Shown: one piece after another, positions 15,890-24,801 of the stretch
Position numbering within the stretch: the first letter of the stretch is position 1
Layout: every line of letters starts with the position of its first letter
Source of the DNA: Mangrovihabitans endophyticus
GTDB taxonomy: Bacteria; Actinomycetota; Actinomycetes; Mycobacteriales; Micromonosporaceae
Direction of reading: 5' to 3'
NCBI RefSeq assembly: GCF_014646155.1
Contig: NZ_BMMX01000017.1
Location: forward strand, 39,250-103,249
DNA length: 64,000 bases
Translations under genes and position numbers: made by a program
Notes under the pieces: generated by a model
What the model was told of the DNA's origin: nothing
The model's input: the letters and a program-made list of their open reading frames with translations, nothing else
The model's database searches: none

Positions 15890-16768
15890 ATGCGCACGGC
15901 GACCCGCCGGCTCGCCCTCTGGGCGGCCGATCTCGACGGCGGCGTGTGCGCCGTGCCCGAGGAGAGCGTCGACAGTCTGCGCGGGCGGGATCGGGTCACC
16001 GTTGTGCTCGAGCATCGCGACCGGGGACTCGCCGCCACCCGCAACGTCTTCGAAACTACGCTGCGTCAGGACGTCGAGTGGCAGCTCGCCGGCATCGTCT
16101 GGCCCTGCGACGTGCCGCCCGGCGTCCTCGTCACCGTCTCATGGCAGGCTGCCCGGGACGAGATCGTGGTGCGCACCGCCGCACTGGACGAGCCGGTGCG
16201 GGTGGACGGCGTGAGCTACTTCCATGCGTACGACCCGAAGGTGGTCACCCGTGACTGCCCGGCGCCCACGTCGAACCGGGGGCGAGTCTTGCACGCGGTG
16301 CGCCGGCGCGGCCGGGTCTTCGATGACGGCAGCGCGGCGCTGGCCGAGGCCGACCTGGCCGCGCACGGCGGCCTCGGCCGGGGCGCGCGTGGGACGTTCC
16401 TGCTGCGCAACGCCGTCGATCAACTGATCCGCGAAGGCTATCTGACGCGGGTGAGCGGCAGCGTCGAGGCGAGCGGCTACCCGGCGTACCCGGCGGTGAC
16501 CGGCCAGAAGGCGGCCGAGTTGCTGTTCTACGCGCCGCTGGTGGAACCGGCGCCCGACCCCGGCGACGCGGATCTCGATCCGGACGCGGCGGCGTCGGAT
16601 CGCGGCGAGCACTGGGTGAACGGGTTCGTCCGTAAGCTGCCGCCCGGCGCCCACCCGTCTGAGAAGCAGCTCCACCTGCATGAGCGGGCGGTGGAAAGCG
16701 AGCAGATCGGCACCGGGCCGCTGGAGCCCGGCTACACGTTCGTGAAGCGGCACCACCGCAACGGCTGA
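15890..16768 (+). CDS. Hypothetical protein with possible winged-helix segment
   Basis: 292 aa, soluble, no signal peptide. GGGAGGTGACCC lies directly before the ATG. The middle (about residues 125-190: GRVLHAVRRRGRVF...LRNAVDQLIREGYLTRVSGS) has the helix/strand pattern of a winged helix, and the conserved-looking end contains ERAVESEQIGTGPLEPGYTF. Family not recognised and no function assigned. Confidence 0.6.
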   Translation: MRTATRRLALWAADLDGGVCAVPEESVDSLRGRDRVTVVLEHRDRGLAATRNVFETTLRQDVEWQLAGIVWPCDVPPGVLVTVSWQAARDEIVVRTAALDEPVRVDGVSYFHAYDPKVVTRDCPAPTSNRGRVLHAVRRRGRVFDDGSAALAEADLAAHGGLGRGARGTFLLRNAVDQLIREGYLTRVSGSVEASGYPAYPAVTGQKAAELLFYAPLVEPAPDPGDADLDPDAAASDRGEHWVNGFVRKLPPGAHPSEKQLHLHERAVESEQIGTGPLEPGYTFVKRHHRNG

Positions 16769-17106
16769 CGCCGTCATATTTCGAAACTCATAGATCTGGT
16801 TACGCTGCCGCCGTCGGCTGTCTGGCGGCGCCGGGCGCCGACCACCCGTTCGACGCGCCGGCCGGTTTCGCCGCGGACGTGGTCTGGCATCCGGAGCCGG
16901 CGCTGGCCGGATGAGCCGGGGTTTCGTTGCATCGATCGGAGTCGACGCGTAGCGTGATCGTGCGAGCTGACCTGCCACGCTCAGGCCACCGGTTGCGCCC
17001 CTCCCGCGGCGCCGGGCATCGCCGTGGGACCGCCGGGCGCGGCCGCCCGCACCCCGGATCCGGGGCTGTTCCCCGGCTCCGCGGCTGTTCCCTTGTGAAG
17101 GCAGTC
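16769..17106. other. Upstream region of the secreted mannanase-like gene
   Basis: No gene. It contains the 8-bp palindrome TTTCGAAA in CATATTTCGAAACTCATAG near its left end, which resembles regulatory sites of glycoside-hydrolase genes; no CebR-type GGGAGCGCTCCC box is present. The long untranslated region has no obvious -35/-10. Confidence 0.4.
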
Positions 17107-18441
17107 ATGAGACAACGACTCACCGCGGTCGGCGCCGCCCTGCTCGCCGTCGCCGCGTCCGTCCTGATATCGGCACGACCGGCCGACGCGGCCGTCGGCC
17201 TGCACATCGACGGCGAATCCATCGTGGAAGCCAACGGCCAGCCGTTCATCATGCGCGGCGTCAACCATCCGCACGTCTGGTATCAGGGCGAGACCGCCGC
17301 GTTCTCCGACATCAAGGCGCTGGGCGCGAACACGCTGCGGGTGGTGCTCGGCAGCGGCAAACGGTGGGGGCCGTCCACCGACGTCGCCGACGTGGTCGCA
17401 CGATGCAAGCAGAACCGGCTGATCTGCGTGCTGGAGGTGCACGACACCACCGGGTACGGCGAGGAGGGCGCAGCCGCCTCGCTGGACGAGGCGGTCGACT
17501 ACTGGATCAGCCAGAAGAGCGCCCTGGCCGGCCAGGAGAGCTACATCGTGATCAACATCGGCAACGAGCCGATCGGCAACACCGACGCGGCCCAGTGGAC
17601 CGCGGCCACCACCGCCGCGATCCAGCGGATGCGCCAGAACGGCTTCGAGCACCTGCTCATGGTCGACGCCCCGAACTGGGGGCAGGACTGGCAGTACGTC
17701 ATGCGGGACAACGCACAGACCGTGCTGGACGCCGACAGCCTGCACAACACCGTGCTGTCGATCCACATGTACGCGGTCTTTTCCACCGCCGCCAGCATCG
17801 TGAACTACCTCGACTATTTCCACGCGCGCGGATGGCCGCTGGTGATCGGCGAATTCGGCTGGCACTTCGCCGACGGCGAGGTGGATCACGAGACCATCCT
17901 GTCCGAGGCGAACGCCCGCGGCCTCGGCTATCTCGGCTGGTCGTGGAGCGGCAACACCGACCCGATCCTGGACATGGCGACGGATTTCGATCCGGCCCGG
18001 CTCACCACGTGGGGTGAGCGGATCTTCCACGGCGCGAACGGGATCGCGGCCACCGCGCGGGAGGCCACCGTGTTCGGCGGGCAGCCCACCACGCCTCCGA
18101 CGACCCCGCCGACCACGCCCCCCACCACGCCGCCCAGCGGTGGGGCGTGCACCGCGACCTACCGTGTAATCGGCGAATGGCCGGGCGGATTCCAGGCCGA
18201 CATCAGCGTCACGGCCGGACCGGCGGCGATCAGCGGCTGGACGGTGACCTGGACCTATGCCGACGGGCAGACCGTCAGCCAAGCCTGGAACGCCACCGTG
18301 ACCAGCAACGGCGCCCAGGTGACCGCGCGCAACGTGGCCTACAACGGCAGCCTCGGCGCCGGTGCGAGCACCAGCTTCGGCCTGCTCGGCACCACCACCG
18401 GCGGCACCGGGTCCCCGGCGCTGTCCTGCGCCGCCGCCTGA
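17107..18441 (+). CDS. Secreted GH5 beta-mannanase-like enzyme with CBM2
   Basis: 444 aa. Signal peptide 1-27 ends at RPADA/AVG. Catalytic (beta/alpha)8 domain: acid/base Glu in VINIGNEPIGN and nucleophile Glu in PLVIGEFGWHF. The sequence 'GVNHPHVWY' and GYLGWSWSGN are typical of bacterial mannan endo-1,4-beta-mannosidases (GH5_8). A (TTPP)n linker (about 337-355) joins a C-terminal CBM2 beginning at ACTATYRVIGEWPGGFQADI, with flanking Cys. Start ATG at 17107 follows GAAGG; a GTG four codons earlier is also possible. It ends in a hairpin shared with the convergent hydrolase gene. Confidence 0.9.
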   Translation: MRQRLTAVGAALLAVAASVLISARPADAAVGLHIDGESIVEANGQPFIMRGVNHPHVWYQGETAAFSDIKALGANTLRVVLGSGKRWGPSTDVADVVARCKQNRLICVLEVHDTTGYGEEGAAASLDEAVDYWISQKSALAGQESYIVINIGNEPIGNTDAAQWTAATTAAIQRMRQNGFEHLLMVDAPNWGQDWQYVMRDNAQTVLDADSLHNTVLSIHMYAVFSTAASIVNYLDYFHARGWPLVIGEFGWHFADGEVDHETILSEANARGLGYLGWSWSGNTDPILDMATDFDPARLTTWGERIFHGANGIAATAREATVFGGQPTTPPTTPPTTPPTTPPSGGACTATYRVIGEWPGGFQADISVTAGPAAISGWTVTWTYADGQTVSQAWNATVTSNGAQVTARNVAYNGSLGAGASTSFGLLGTTTGGTGSPALSCAAA

Positions 18442-18451
18442 CCAGCGTCGC

Positions 18452-18488
18452 GGCGCCTCGCCTCGCAAATGCGGCGGGGCGAGGCGCC
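18452..18488. terminator. Hairpin between convergent mannanase and hydrolase genes
   Basis: Perfect 11-bp arms GGCGCCTCGCC (18452-18462) and GGCGAGGCGCC (18478-18488) with a 15-nt loop, 10 bases past the mannanase stop and 5 before the hydrolase stop. Confidence 0.85.
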
Positions 18489-18493
18489 CGGCG

Positions 18494-19570
18494 TCAGCAC
18501 CGTCGGCCGGATGCCGCGCCGAGGCGGTCGGCCATCCAGTCGGCGATCATAGGCCGGGCACGCGAGGGCAGGTTGGAGACGCCGTGGTTGCCCTCGGGGA
18601 AGCAGACGAACGTGCCGTCCGGCGTCTCGTCGGCCTGGCGCTGGGTCTGCTGCCACGGGATCAGCCGGTCCCGCTCGCCGGTGACGTAGAGCGCGGGCGC
18701 CGTGATGCGCCGGCACACGCCGGTGAGGTCCAGGGTGAGGGCGATGCGGCGACCCTCCGCGTCGTCGCGGGCGCCCGACTTCACCACGAACGTCTGCCGC
18801 GTCATCGGCGGCAGGTCGTCCCACATGTGGCCGAAGCAGAACGGGCCGCTGATGCCCGCCACCGCGCTGACCCGCGGCTCGTGCGCCGCCACCCGCGGCG
18901 CGTAGTAGCCGCCCAGGCTCACCCCGGCCACCCCGATCCGGGCGTGGTCCAGGTCGGTGCGCGCGGCGAGCAGGTCGAGCAGCGGACCGGCCGCGGTCTC
19001 GTAGTCCGGCCGCAACGGCAGGCTCAGCCCCGTCTCGCCCTGACCCGGGCCGTCCAGCGAGACGGTGGCCATGCCCCGGTCCAGGAACGACTGCTCGAAC
19101 CAGAAGAACTCCTCCTTCGTCGAATCCAGACCGGGGATCAGCACCACGTACGGCGGCACGTCGATGCCACTCGGACGGCGCAGATTGGCGTACGCGGTCC
19201 CGCCCGGCATGTTGACCTCCAGGTGCTGCCCGGAGGGGTCCAGACGGGCGAGCGCGGCGTGCGACTCGGTCACCGACCGGCGAGTGGCCTCGGCGGCGAG
19301 ATCCAGGTCGAGCATCCAGACGAACTTGCCGAAGTGGCGGTTCACCGACGCCCGTAACCACGCCTGGCCGGCGGTGCGGACGTGCCCCTCGGCTTCCGCC
19401 TGGCGGGCGAACCCGGCCTGCTCGTCCGCGGCCCGGTTCCACTGCGGCAGCCAGTCCGCCCACGTCCGGGTGCGGGAGGTGGTGGCCATCAGATCGTTGT
19501 AGTCGACGCCGTTCTGGATCATCCGCGGTGCCCAATGGGCGAGCGCGGTCTCGATGGCGCTGTCGGGCAT
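18494..19570 (-). CDS. Alpha/beta hydrolase of the 2,6-dihydroxypseudooxynicotine hydrolase family
   Basis: 358-aa alpha/beta hydrolase with an N-terminal helical domain of about 130 residues. The middle strongly resembles the nicotine-pathway C-C hydrolase: GLDSTKEE and DRGMATVSLDGPGQGE. The nucleophile Ser is in GVSLGGYYA, Asp is in TGERDRLIP and His in EGNHGVSN. The family cleaves a C-C bond next to a ketone (acyl-pyridine) or hydrolyses related esters. It is the last gene of the E1-E2-hydrolase operon, 14 bases after E2. Substrate unknown; homology is judged from memory of the family. Confidence 0.82.
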   Translation of the reverse strand: MPDSAIETALAHWAPRMIQNGVDYNDLMATTSRTRTWADWLPQWNRAADEQAGFARQAEAEGHVRTAGQAWLRASVNRHFGKFVWMLDLDLAAEATRRSVTESHAALARLDPSGQHLEVNMPGGTAYANLRRPSGIDVPPYVVLIPGLDSTKEEFFWFEQSFLDRGMATVSLDGPGQGETGLSLPLRPDYETAAGPLLDLLAARTDLDHARIGVAGVSLGGYYAPRVAAHEPRVSAVAGISGPFCFGHMWDDLPPMTRQTFVVKSGARDDAEGRRIALTLDLTGVCRRITAPALYVTGERDRLIPWQQTQRQADETPDGTFVCFPEGNHGVSNLPSRARPMIADWMADRLGAASGRRC

Positions 19571-19584
19571 CGCGGAAACCTCCG

Positions 19585-20928
19585 TCAGACGAGGATGCGC
19601 AGCGGGGCCTCAAGAAGGCCGAGGAAGTGGGCCATCCAGCGGGCGGCCAGGGCGCCGTCGACCGGGCGGTGGTCGACCGACAGGGTCACCCGCAGTACCG
19701 TGCCCACCGCTGGTCTGCCGTCGTCCACCACCGCTTCCGGACGGGCGGCGCCCACGGCGAGGATCGCCGCCTGCGGCGGGTTGATCACCGCGGTGAACTC
19801 CTCGGTGCCGAAGGGACCGAGGTTGGACACGGTGAGCGTGCCGCCCTCCAACTCCTCCTGGCGCAGCCGACCGGAGCGCGCGCGGGCGGTCAGGTCGGCG
19901 CCGGTACGGGCGAGCTCGGACACGCTCATCCGGTGCGCGCCGCGCAGCACCGGCGTGACCAGCCCGTGGTCGGTGGCGACGGCGACCGACACGTCGACGT
20001 CGCGGAAGCGGCGCACCGCGTCCGGTGTCCAGATGACGTTCATGTCCGGCACCGCGGCGTGGGTGCGCGCCGCAGCCGCGACGATCAGGTCGTGCACCGA
20101 GATCCGGACGTCGGTGGCGGTGGTGAGCTGCGCCCGCAGCGCCATCAGGTCGTCGACCCGGGCGCTGCCGCGGATCGTGAAGACGGGCGTCTGCCCCGCG
20201 CTCGCGGCGAGCCGGGCCGCGATGGCGCGACGCATCCGGGTGTGCGGGACATCCTCGTAGCGGGCGTCCGCGGCGGCCGGGGCCGGCACTGCCGGCCCCG
20301 CGCCGTCGGGCTGCGGGGCGGGCTCGGTGCCAGGCGCCAGATGCGGCGCGGCGTCCGGGTCGGCGGGGGTGGCGGTGGTCCGGTCCGCCAGCGTGCGGCG
20401 CACGTCGTCGCGCACGATGCGCCCGCCCGGACCGGTGCCGTGGATGTCCGCGATGCGCAGGCCGCTGTCCCGGGCCAGGCGGCGCGCCAGCGGACTGGCG
20501 AACGTCCGGTTCGGCGGCGGCTCGGTGGGCGCCGGCGCGGGCGGCGGGGACTCCGGCGCGGGCACCGGGACGCCTGTCGGCTCGGCGGCCTGGCCGACCT
20601 CCCGCGACCTCGCGGGCATCGGCTCGGACGCCGGGGGAGGGGCCTGCACCAGGGACCGCACCAGGGCGTCCACGTCGTCGACCACCTCGCCGGGCGCGGC
20701 CAGCACCGCCATCGGCGCGCCGACCGCCACCGCCTTGCCGGGCTCGACGAGCGTACGGATCAGGATGCCGTCGGCCTCGGCGGGCACATCGACCACCGCC
20801 TTGTCGGTCTCCACCGTGGCGATCGGGTCGCCGTGAGCGAAGGCCGCGTTCTCCGCGACCGGCCACTCGCTCAGCACCGCCTCCACCATGTTGGCGGAGA
20901 TCTCCGGCATCCTCAGCAGGCTGGCCAT
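19585..20928 (-). CDS. 2-oxoacid dehydrogenase E2 (dihydrolipoyl acyltransferase)
   Basis: 447 aa. Lipoyl domain 1-77 with the lipoylated Lys in VETDKAVV (K43); a long Pro/Ala linker; peripheral-subunit-binding domain around 165-200 (SPLARRLARDSGLRIADIHG); and a C-terminal acyltransferase domain with the DHRPVDG active site (His about 420, Asp about 424). It transfers the acyl group made by E1 to CoA. Starts 1 base after the E1 stop. No E3 (dihydrolipoyl dehydrogenase) gene is present here, so a housekeeping E3 must be used. Confidence 0.92.
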   Translation of the reverse strand: MASLLRMPEISANMVEAVLSEWPVAENAAFAHGDPIATVETDKAVVDVPAEADGILIRTLVEPGKAVAVGAPMAVLAAPGEVVDDVDALVRSLVQAPPPASEPMPARSREVGQAAEPTGVPVPAPESPPPAPAPTEPPPNRTFASPLARRLARDSGLRIADIHGTGPGGRIVRDDVRRTLADRTTATPADPDAAPHLAPGTEPAPQPDGAGPAVPAPAAADARYEDVPHTRMRRAIAARLAASAGQTPVFTIRGSARVDDLMALRAQLTTATDVRISVHDLIVAAAARTHAAVPDMNVIWTPDAVRRFRDVDVSVAVATDHGLVTPVLRGAHRMSVSELARTGADLTARARSGRLRQEELEGGTLTVSNLGPFGTEEFTAVINPPQAAILAVGAARPEAVVDDGRPAVGTVLRVTLSVDHRPVDGALAARWMAHFLGLLEAPLRILV

Positions 20929-20929
20929 C

Positions 20930-23098
20930 TCACGCCTCCCCGATGCGCCGCAGCGCCGCGGCGATCTCCTCGCGGCGGGCGATGGCCGCCCGTTCCAGCA
21001 CCCGGCTGATGCTCGGCGACGCCTCGCCGCCGGTGACCCGCTGGACCGGCGCGTCGAGCCAGTCGAACAGCCGCCGCGCGATCTCGTCGGCCAGCCATCC
21101 GCCGTACGAGGTGCCGACCGGTCCCTGCTCGACGACCAGAACCCGGTTGGTCTTGCGGATGCTGGCGCCCAGCGTCTCCCAGTCCAGGCCGGCCCGGTCC
21201 AGCCAGCGCAGGTCGATCACTTCGGCGTCGACGCCGGTGTCCGCCACCGCCGCCAGCGCCTCGGCCACCATGGACAGATAGGCCACCACGGTCACCGCCT
21301 CCCCGGACCGGCGCACCGCCGCCGCGCCGACCGGCAGGTGGTAGTCGTAGTCGTCGACCGGGCCGGGGCCGGTGGTGCTGTAGAGGTCGACGTGCTCCAG
21401 CACCACCACCGGGTCCGCGCAGCGCAGCGCGGCGTTCATCAGGCCCACGTAGTCGAACGGCGTGGCCGGGGCGGCGATCCGCCATCCCGGCGCGGTGGCG
21501 AAGATGCCGGCCGGGTCCATGGAGTGCTGCGAGCCGTACCCGGTGCCGGTGGCGACCTTGCTGCGCAGCACCAGCGGGACCGGGTCGTCGCCGCCGAACA
21601 TGTGCCGTGCCTTGCCGACCTGGTTGAACAACTGATCGGCGGCGACCCACATGAAGTCCGCGTACATGAATTCGACGACCGGCCGGAACCGGCCGTCGAT
21701 CGCGATGCCGCCGGCCAGCCCGGTGAATGCGTTCTCGCTGATCGGTGTGCCGAGCACCCGCCCGGGGAAGGCGTCCGCCAGCCCCTTGGTGGCGCCGTTC
21801 GTGCCGCCGTTGAGCCGGTGCACGTCCTCGCCCATCACCACGATCCGCTCGTCGTCGGCCATCCGTCGCCGCATCACCTCCGCCACCGCGTCGACGAATG
21901 TGGTCTCCTGGACGGCGATGCGGTCGTCGGCCATCCGCGCGTCCCGGAACTCGGCGAGGTCGCCGCGCACCCCCACGTCCACGAAGGCGGGGTCGGGCCA
22001 TTCGTCCGGCCGGATGCGCCGCTCGCCGGGCTTGCCGCCGGGGACCGGCTCGAACAGTTTCGCGCCGGCCTCGGCCATGATCGCCTTTGCGCCGGCCCGC
22101 GCGGCGTCGCGGGCCGGCTCGTCGAGCAGGCCGCGCCGCATGAGATGGCCGGCCACCAGGTCGACCGGGTCGCGACCGCGCCACTGCGCCTCTTCCTCCT
22201 TGCTGCGATAGCGGAAGGCGCTGCCCGGGAACGGGCCGTTCTGGTGGAAGTAGCGGTACGTGTCCGCCTCCACGAGGGTCGGGCCGTGCCCCTGCCGCAT
22301 GTGCCCGACCGCCTCGCCCATGGCCAGGTGGACCGCCAGCGGATCCATCCCGTCGACCCGCCAGCTCGCGATGCCGAAGCCCGGACCGCGGGCCGACAAC
22401 CGCGGCTCGCCGGTGGCCTCGGCGACGCTGGTGGACACCGCGTACTGGTTGTTCTCCAGGAAGAAGCAGACCGGCAGCCGCCACGCCGCGGCCAGGTTGA
22501 ACGTCTCCAGGGTGGACCCGATGTTGGCGGCGCCGTCGCCGAAATAGGTCACCGCGACCGCGTCGGTGCCGGCCCGGCGCCCGGCCCAGGCGAACCCGGC
22601 CGCCAGCGGCACACCGCCGCCGACGATGGCGTTGGTGCCCATCGCCCCGGCTTCCTTCCACTGCAGGTGCATCGAGCCGCCGCGACCGTGGCTGAAACCG
22701 CGCGCCAGGCCGCAGATCTCGGCAAGGGTGCGCAGCACGACCGTGCGGATCTCGGCGGACGGTTCGGTGGTCAGGTCGAACCCCTTCGGCGCCACGTGCT
22801 GCAGGGCCTTGGCCAGGAACTGGTGATGTCCGCGGTGCGAGCCGTTCACCTCGTCACCGGCGGCGAGGGCGAGCACCGATCCCACCGCGCCGCCCTCCTG
22901 GCCGATGCTGGAGTGGGCCGGGCCGTGCACCAGTCCGGCCGCGGCGAGCTCCAGCACGTACTCCTCGAAGGCGCGGATCATCACGAGCTGGCTGAACATC
23001 GTGGTGAGCAGCTCCGGGTCGGCGGCGTCCCAGTCGGCCTGAACGGCGACCAGTTCGGTCCACGCGGCCCCGGGGTGCAGCGATCGGTGTTCCGGCAT
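20930..23098 (-). CDS. 2-oxoacid (or acetoin-type) dehydrogenase E1, fused alpha-beta
   Basis: 722-aa thiamine-diphosphate enzyme in which the usual alpha (about 1-340) and beta (about 385-722) subunits are one chain. The ThDP/Mg motif is in VTYFGDGAANIGS; the beta half starts TFVDAVAEVMRRRM and has MGEDVHRLNGG. It decarboxylates a 2-oxoacid or cleaves an acyloin and acylates lipoyl-E2. Start ATG at 23098 follows GAGGAGG. First gene of the minus-strand operon, behind the GntR operator at 23133. Specificity is not readable. Confidence 0.9.
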   Translation of the reverse strand: MPEHRSLHPGAAWTELVAVQADWDAADPELLTTMFSQLVMIRAFEEYVLELAAAGLVHGPAHSSIGQEGGAVGSVLALAAGDEVNGSHRGHHQFLAKALQHVAPKGFDLTTEPSAEIRTVVLRTLAEICGLARGFSHGRGGSMHLQWKEAGAMGTNAIVGGGVPLAAGFAWAGRRAGTDAVAVTYFGDGAANIGSTLETFNLAAAWRLPVCFFLENNQYAVSTSVAEATGEPRLSARGPGFGIASWRVDGMDPLAVHLAMGEAVGHMRQGHGPTLVEADTYRYFHQNGPFPGSAFRYRSKEEEAQWRGRDPVDLVAGHLMRRGLLDEPARDAARAGAKAIMAEAGAKLFEPVPGGKPGERRIRPDEWPDPAFVDVGVRGDLAEFRDARMADDRIAVQETTFVDAVAEVMRRRMADDERIVVMGEDVHRLNGGTNGATKGLADAFPGRVLGTPISENAFTGLAGGIAIDGRFRPVVEFMYADFMWVAADQLFNQVGKARHMFGGDDPVPLVLRSKVATGTGYGSQHSMDPAGIFATAPGWRIAAPATPFDYVGLMNAALRCADPVVVLEHVDLYSTTGPGPVDDYDYHLPVGAAAVRRSGEAVTVVAYLSMVAEALAAVADTGVDAEVIDLRWLDRAGLDWETLGASIRKTNRVLVVEQGPVGTSYGGWLADEIARRLFDWLDAPVQRVTGGEASPSISRVLERAAIARREEIAAALRRIGEA

Positions 23099-23132
23099 GG
23101 GTGGCCTCCTCTCGCTCGACAGCCTCGCACGC

Positions 23133-23144
23133 ATTGGATCCAAT
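23133..23144. promoter_or_regulatory. GntR operator 1
   Basis: ATTGGATCCAAT, a perfect 12-bp palindrome 34 bases upstream of the E1 ATG, identical in core to the site at 23195-23210. Confidence 0.75.
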
Positions 23145-23194
23145 TTCCAGGGCTGCATCGGGTCAAAGATGCGATCAGCCTGGTAATGTCCGAT

Positions 23195-23210
23195 CTATTG
23201 GATCCAATAG
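23195..23210. promoter_or_regulatory. GntR operator 2
   Basis: CTATTGGATCCAATAG, a perfect 16-bp palindrome that runs into the AGGAGG ribosome-binding site of the VOC gene. Bound repressor would block both transcription and the RBS region. Two matching sites around a divergent promoter next to a gntR gene make GntR the likely ligand. Confidence 0.78.
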
Positions 23211-23219
23211 GAGGTGATG

Positions 23220-23714
23220 ATGGGGCTTCCCGGCCTGCGACGGCTCGATCACATCGGCTTCACCGTGCCGGACCTCGACCAGGCGCAGCGGTTCCTGGTC
23301 GATGTGCTCGGCTGCGAATACCTCTATTCGCTCGGACCGTTCGCCGACCAGGGGTCGTGGATGGCCGACCACCTCAACGTGGATCCGCGCGCGACCGTCG
23401 AGGAGAACCGCTTCTTCCGGCTCGGCGGGCAGGCCGTGTTCGAGGTGTTCGCCTACACCGCGCCGGACCGGCGCACCGATCCGCCGCGCAACAGCGACGT
23501 CGGGGGACACCACGTCGCGCTCTACGTCGACGACCTGGACGCCGCGGTGGCGCACCTGCTGCGGCACGGGGTCACCGTGCTGGGTGAGCCGACTGCCAGC
23601 CGGGGGCCGCACGAGGGTCAGCGCTGGGTCTATTTTCTGGCACCCTGGGGCATGCAGTTCGAACTGGTCTCCTACCCGCACGGCCGGGCCTTCTTTCGAA
23701 ACGAGCACCGATGA
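23220..23714 (+). CDS. VOC-family (glyoxalase/dioxygenase fold) protein
   Basis: 164 aa, two beta-alpha-beta-beta-beta halves. N-terminal motif LRRLDHIGFTVPDLDQAQRF with a metal-type His, second half HHVALYVDDLDAAVAHL and a final Glu in GMQFELVSYP. Metal-dependent ring cleavage, epimerisation or lyase chemistry is typical. Of three consecutive possible starts the ATG at 23220 has the best spacing from AGGAGG. Its stop overlaps the gntR ATG. First gene of the operon encoding the Mo hydroxylase, so it likely acts on a pathway intermediate. Confidence 0.82.
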   Translation: MGLPGLRRLDHIGFTVPDLDQAQRFLVDVLGCEYLYSLGPFADQGSWMADHLNVDPRATVEENRFFRLGGQAVFEVFAYTAPDRRTDPPRNSDVGGHHVALYVDDLDAAVAHLLRHGVTVLGEPTASRGPHEGQRWVYFLAPWGMQFELVSYPHGRAFFRNEHR

Positions 23715-24352
23715 CCGTCGCCACCCAGCGCGTCGCCGACCATCTGCGCACCGCCATCCTGGGCGGGATCATCGGTCCGGGCGAGCGGGTCCGCCAGGAG
23801 GACGTCGCCCAGCAGTTCGGCGCCAGCCGCCTGCCGGTGCGCGAGGCGCTCCAGATGCTTGCCGCCGAGGGCCTGGTCGAGCACGAGCCGAACAAGGGCG
23901 CCCGGGTGCCCCGGCTGTCCATGCACGAGATCGACGTCATGTACCGGATGCGTGAGCAGCTCGAACCCCTGGCGCTGGCGGAGAGCCTGCCGGTGCTCGA
24001 CGCCGGCGATCTGCGGCGCATCGATCAGATCCAGGAGGAGATCGAGAGGGGGGTCGACGTGGAGACGTTCCTGACCCTGGACCGCGAGTTCCATCTGCGC
24101 ACCTACAGCGCCTGCCGGATCGACCAGCTCACCACCACGGTGACCCGGCTGTGGAACGCGACCCAGTACTACCGCCGCGCCTTCATGCACCTCACCGGGC
24201 CCAGCCGCCGCTGGGTGGTGAACGCGGAGCACCGCCTGCTGATCGACGCCGTCGAGCGCCGCGACGAGGTGGACGCGGGCCGCTTCCTGGCCGGACACAT
24301 CCGGCGTACGCGCATCGAACTGCGCCGGCACCCGGAGGTCTTCGGCGGATGA
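23711..24352 (+). CDS. GntR-family regulator, FCD subfamily
   Basis: 213 aa. N-terminal winged helix (about 1-70; RQEDVAQQFGASRLPVREAL recognition region) and an all-helical FCD effector domain with metal-type residues (EFHLRTYSACR and HRLLIDAVERRD). FadR/VanR-type FCD regulators usually respond to acids from catabolism. Overlaps the VOC stop (ATGA) and the next gene start (ATGA). Predicted to bind the TTGGATCCAA sites at 23133 and 23195 and to be autoregulated. Confidence 0.9.
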   Translation: MTVATQRVADHLRTAILGGIIGPGERVRQEDVAQQFGASRLPVREALQMLAAEGLVEHEPNKGARVPRLSMHEIDVMYRMREQLEPLALAESLPVLDAGDLRRIDQIQEEIERGVDVETFLTLDREFHLRTYSACRIDQLTTTVTRLWNATQYYRRAFMHLTGPSRRWVVNAEHRLLIDAVERRDEVDAGRFLAGHIRRTRIELRRHPEVFGG

Positions 24353-24801
24353 GCGTGGTCAGCTTCGCGGTGAACGGCGTGCCGCGCGATGTCGACGCCG
24401 ACCCGGACACGCCGCTGCTCACCGTGCTGCGCAACGACCTGGGCCTGATGGGCGCGCGGTTCGGGTGCGGGCTGGGTCTGTGTGGCGCCTGCGTGGTGCA
24501 CGTCGACGGGGTGCCCGTGCCGTCCTGTGACACGCCCCTGTGGTCGCTGGCCGGCAAGTCGGTGGTCACTGTGGAGGGTCTCTCGCCGCACCCGGTGCAA
24601 CGCGCCCTCCTGGACGAGCAGGCGGCCCAGTGCGGCTACTGCGTCACCGGGATCGTGATGACCGCGGCCGCCCTGCTGGAACGCGAGCCGCGGCCCGGCG
24701 CGGAGGCGGTGGCCGCCGCGCTGGACGGCCACCTGTGCCGGTGCGGGGCACAGCAGCGGATGATCCGGGCGATCGTCAAGGCCGGTGCGGACCGTGCCTG
24801 A
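24349..24801 (+). CDS. [2Fe-2S] subunit of a molybdenum hydroxylase
   Basis: 150 aa with both clusters of xanthine-oxidase-family small subunits: plant-type cysteines C40, C45, C48, C60 and alpha-helical-domain cysteines C95, C98, C130, C132 (CGYC and CRC motifs). It passes electrons from the Mo centre. Starts within the gntR stop and overlaps the large subunit by 17 bases, so the three are coupled. Its small size and two-subunit arrangement match isoquinoline 1-oxidoreductase/nicotinate-hydroxylase-type enzymes. Confidence 0.93.
   Translation: MSVVSFAVNGVPRDVDADPDTPLLTVLRNDLGLMGARFGCGLGLCGACVVHVDGVPVPSCDTPLWSLAGKSVVTVEGLSPHPVQRALLDEQAAQCGYCVTGIVMTAAALLEREPRPGAEAVAAALDGHLCRCGAQQRMIRAIVKAGADRA

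Noticed and set aside
20888..23587. Long forward open frame opposite the E1 gene
   Set aside because: Low-complexity His/Arg/Asp-rich translation, no start signal; E1 on the other strand has full catalytic motifs.
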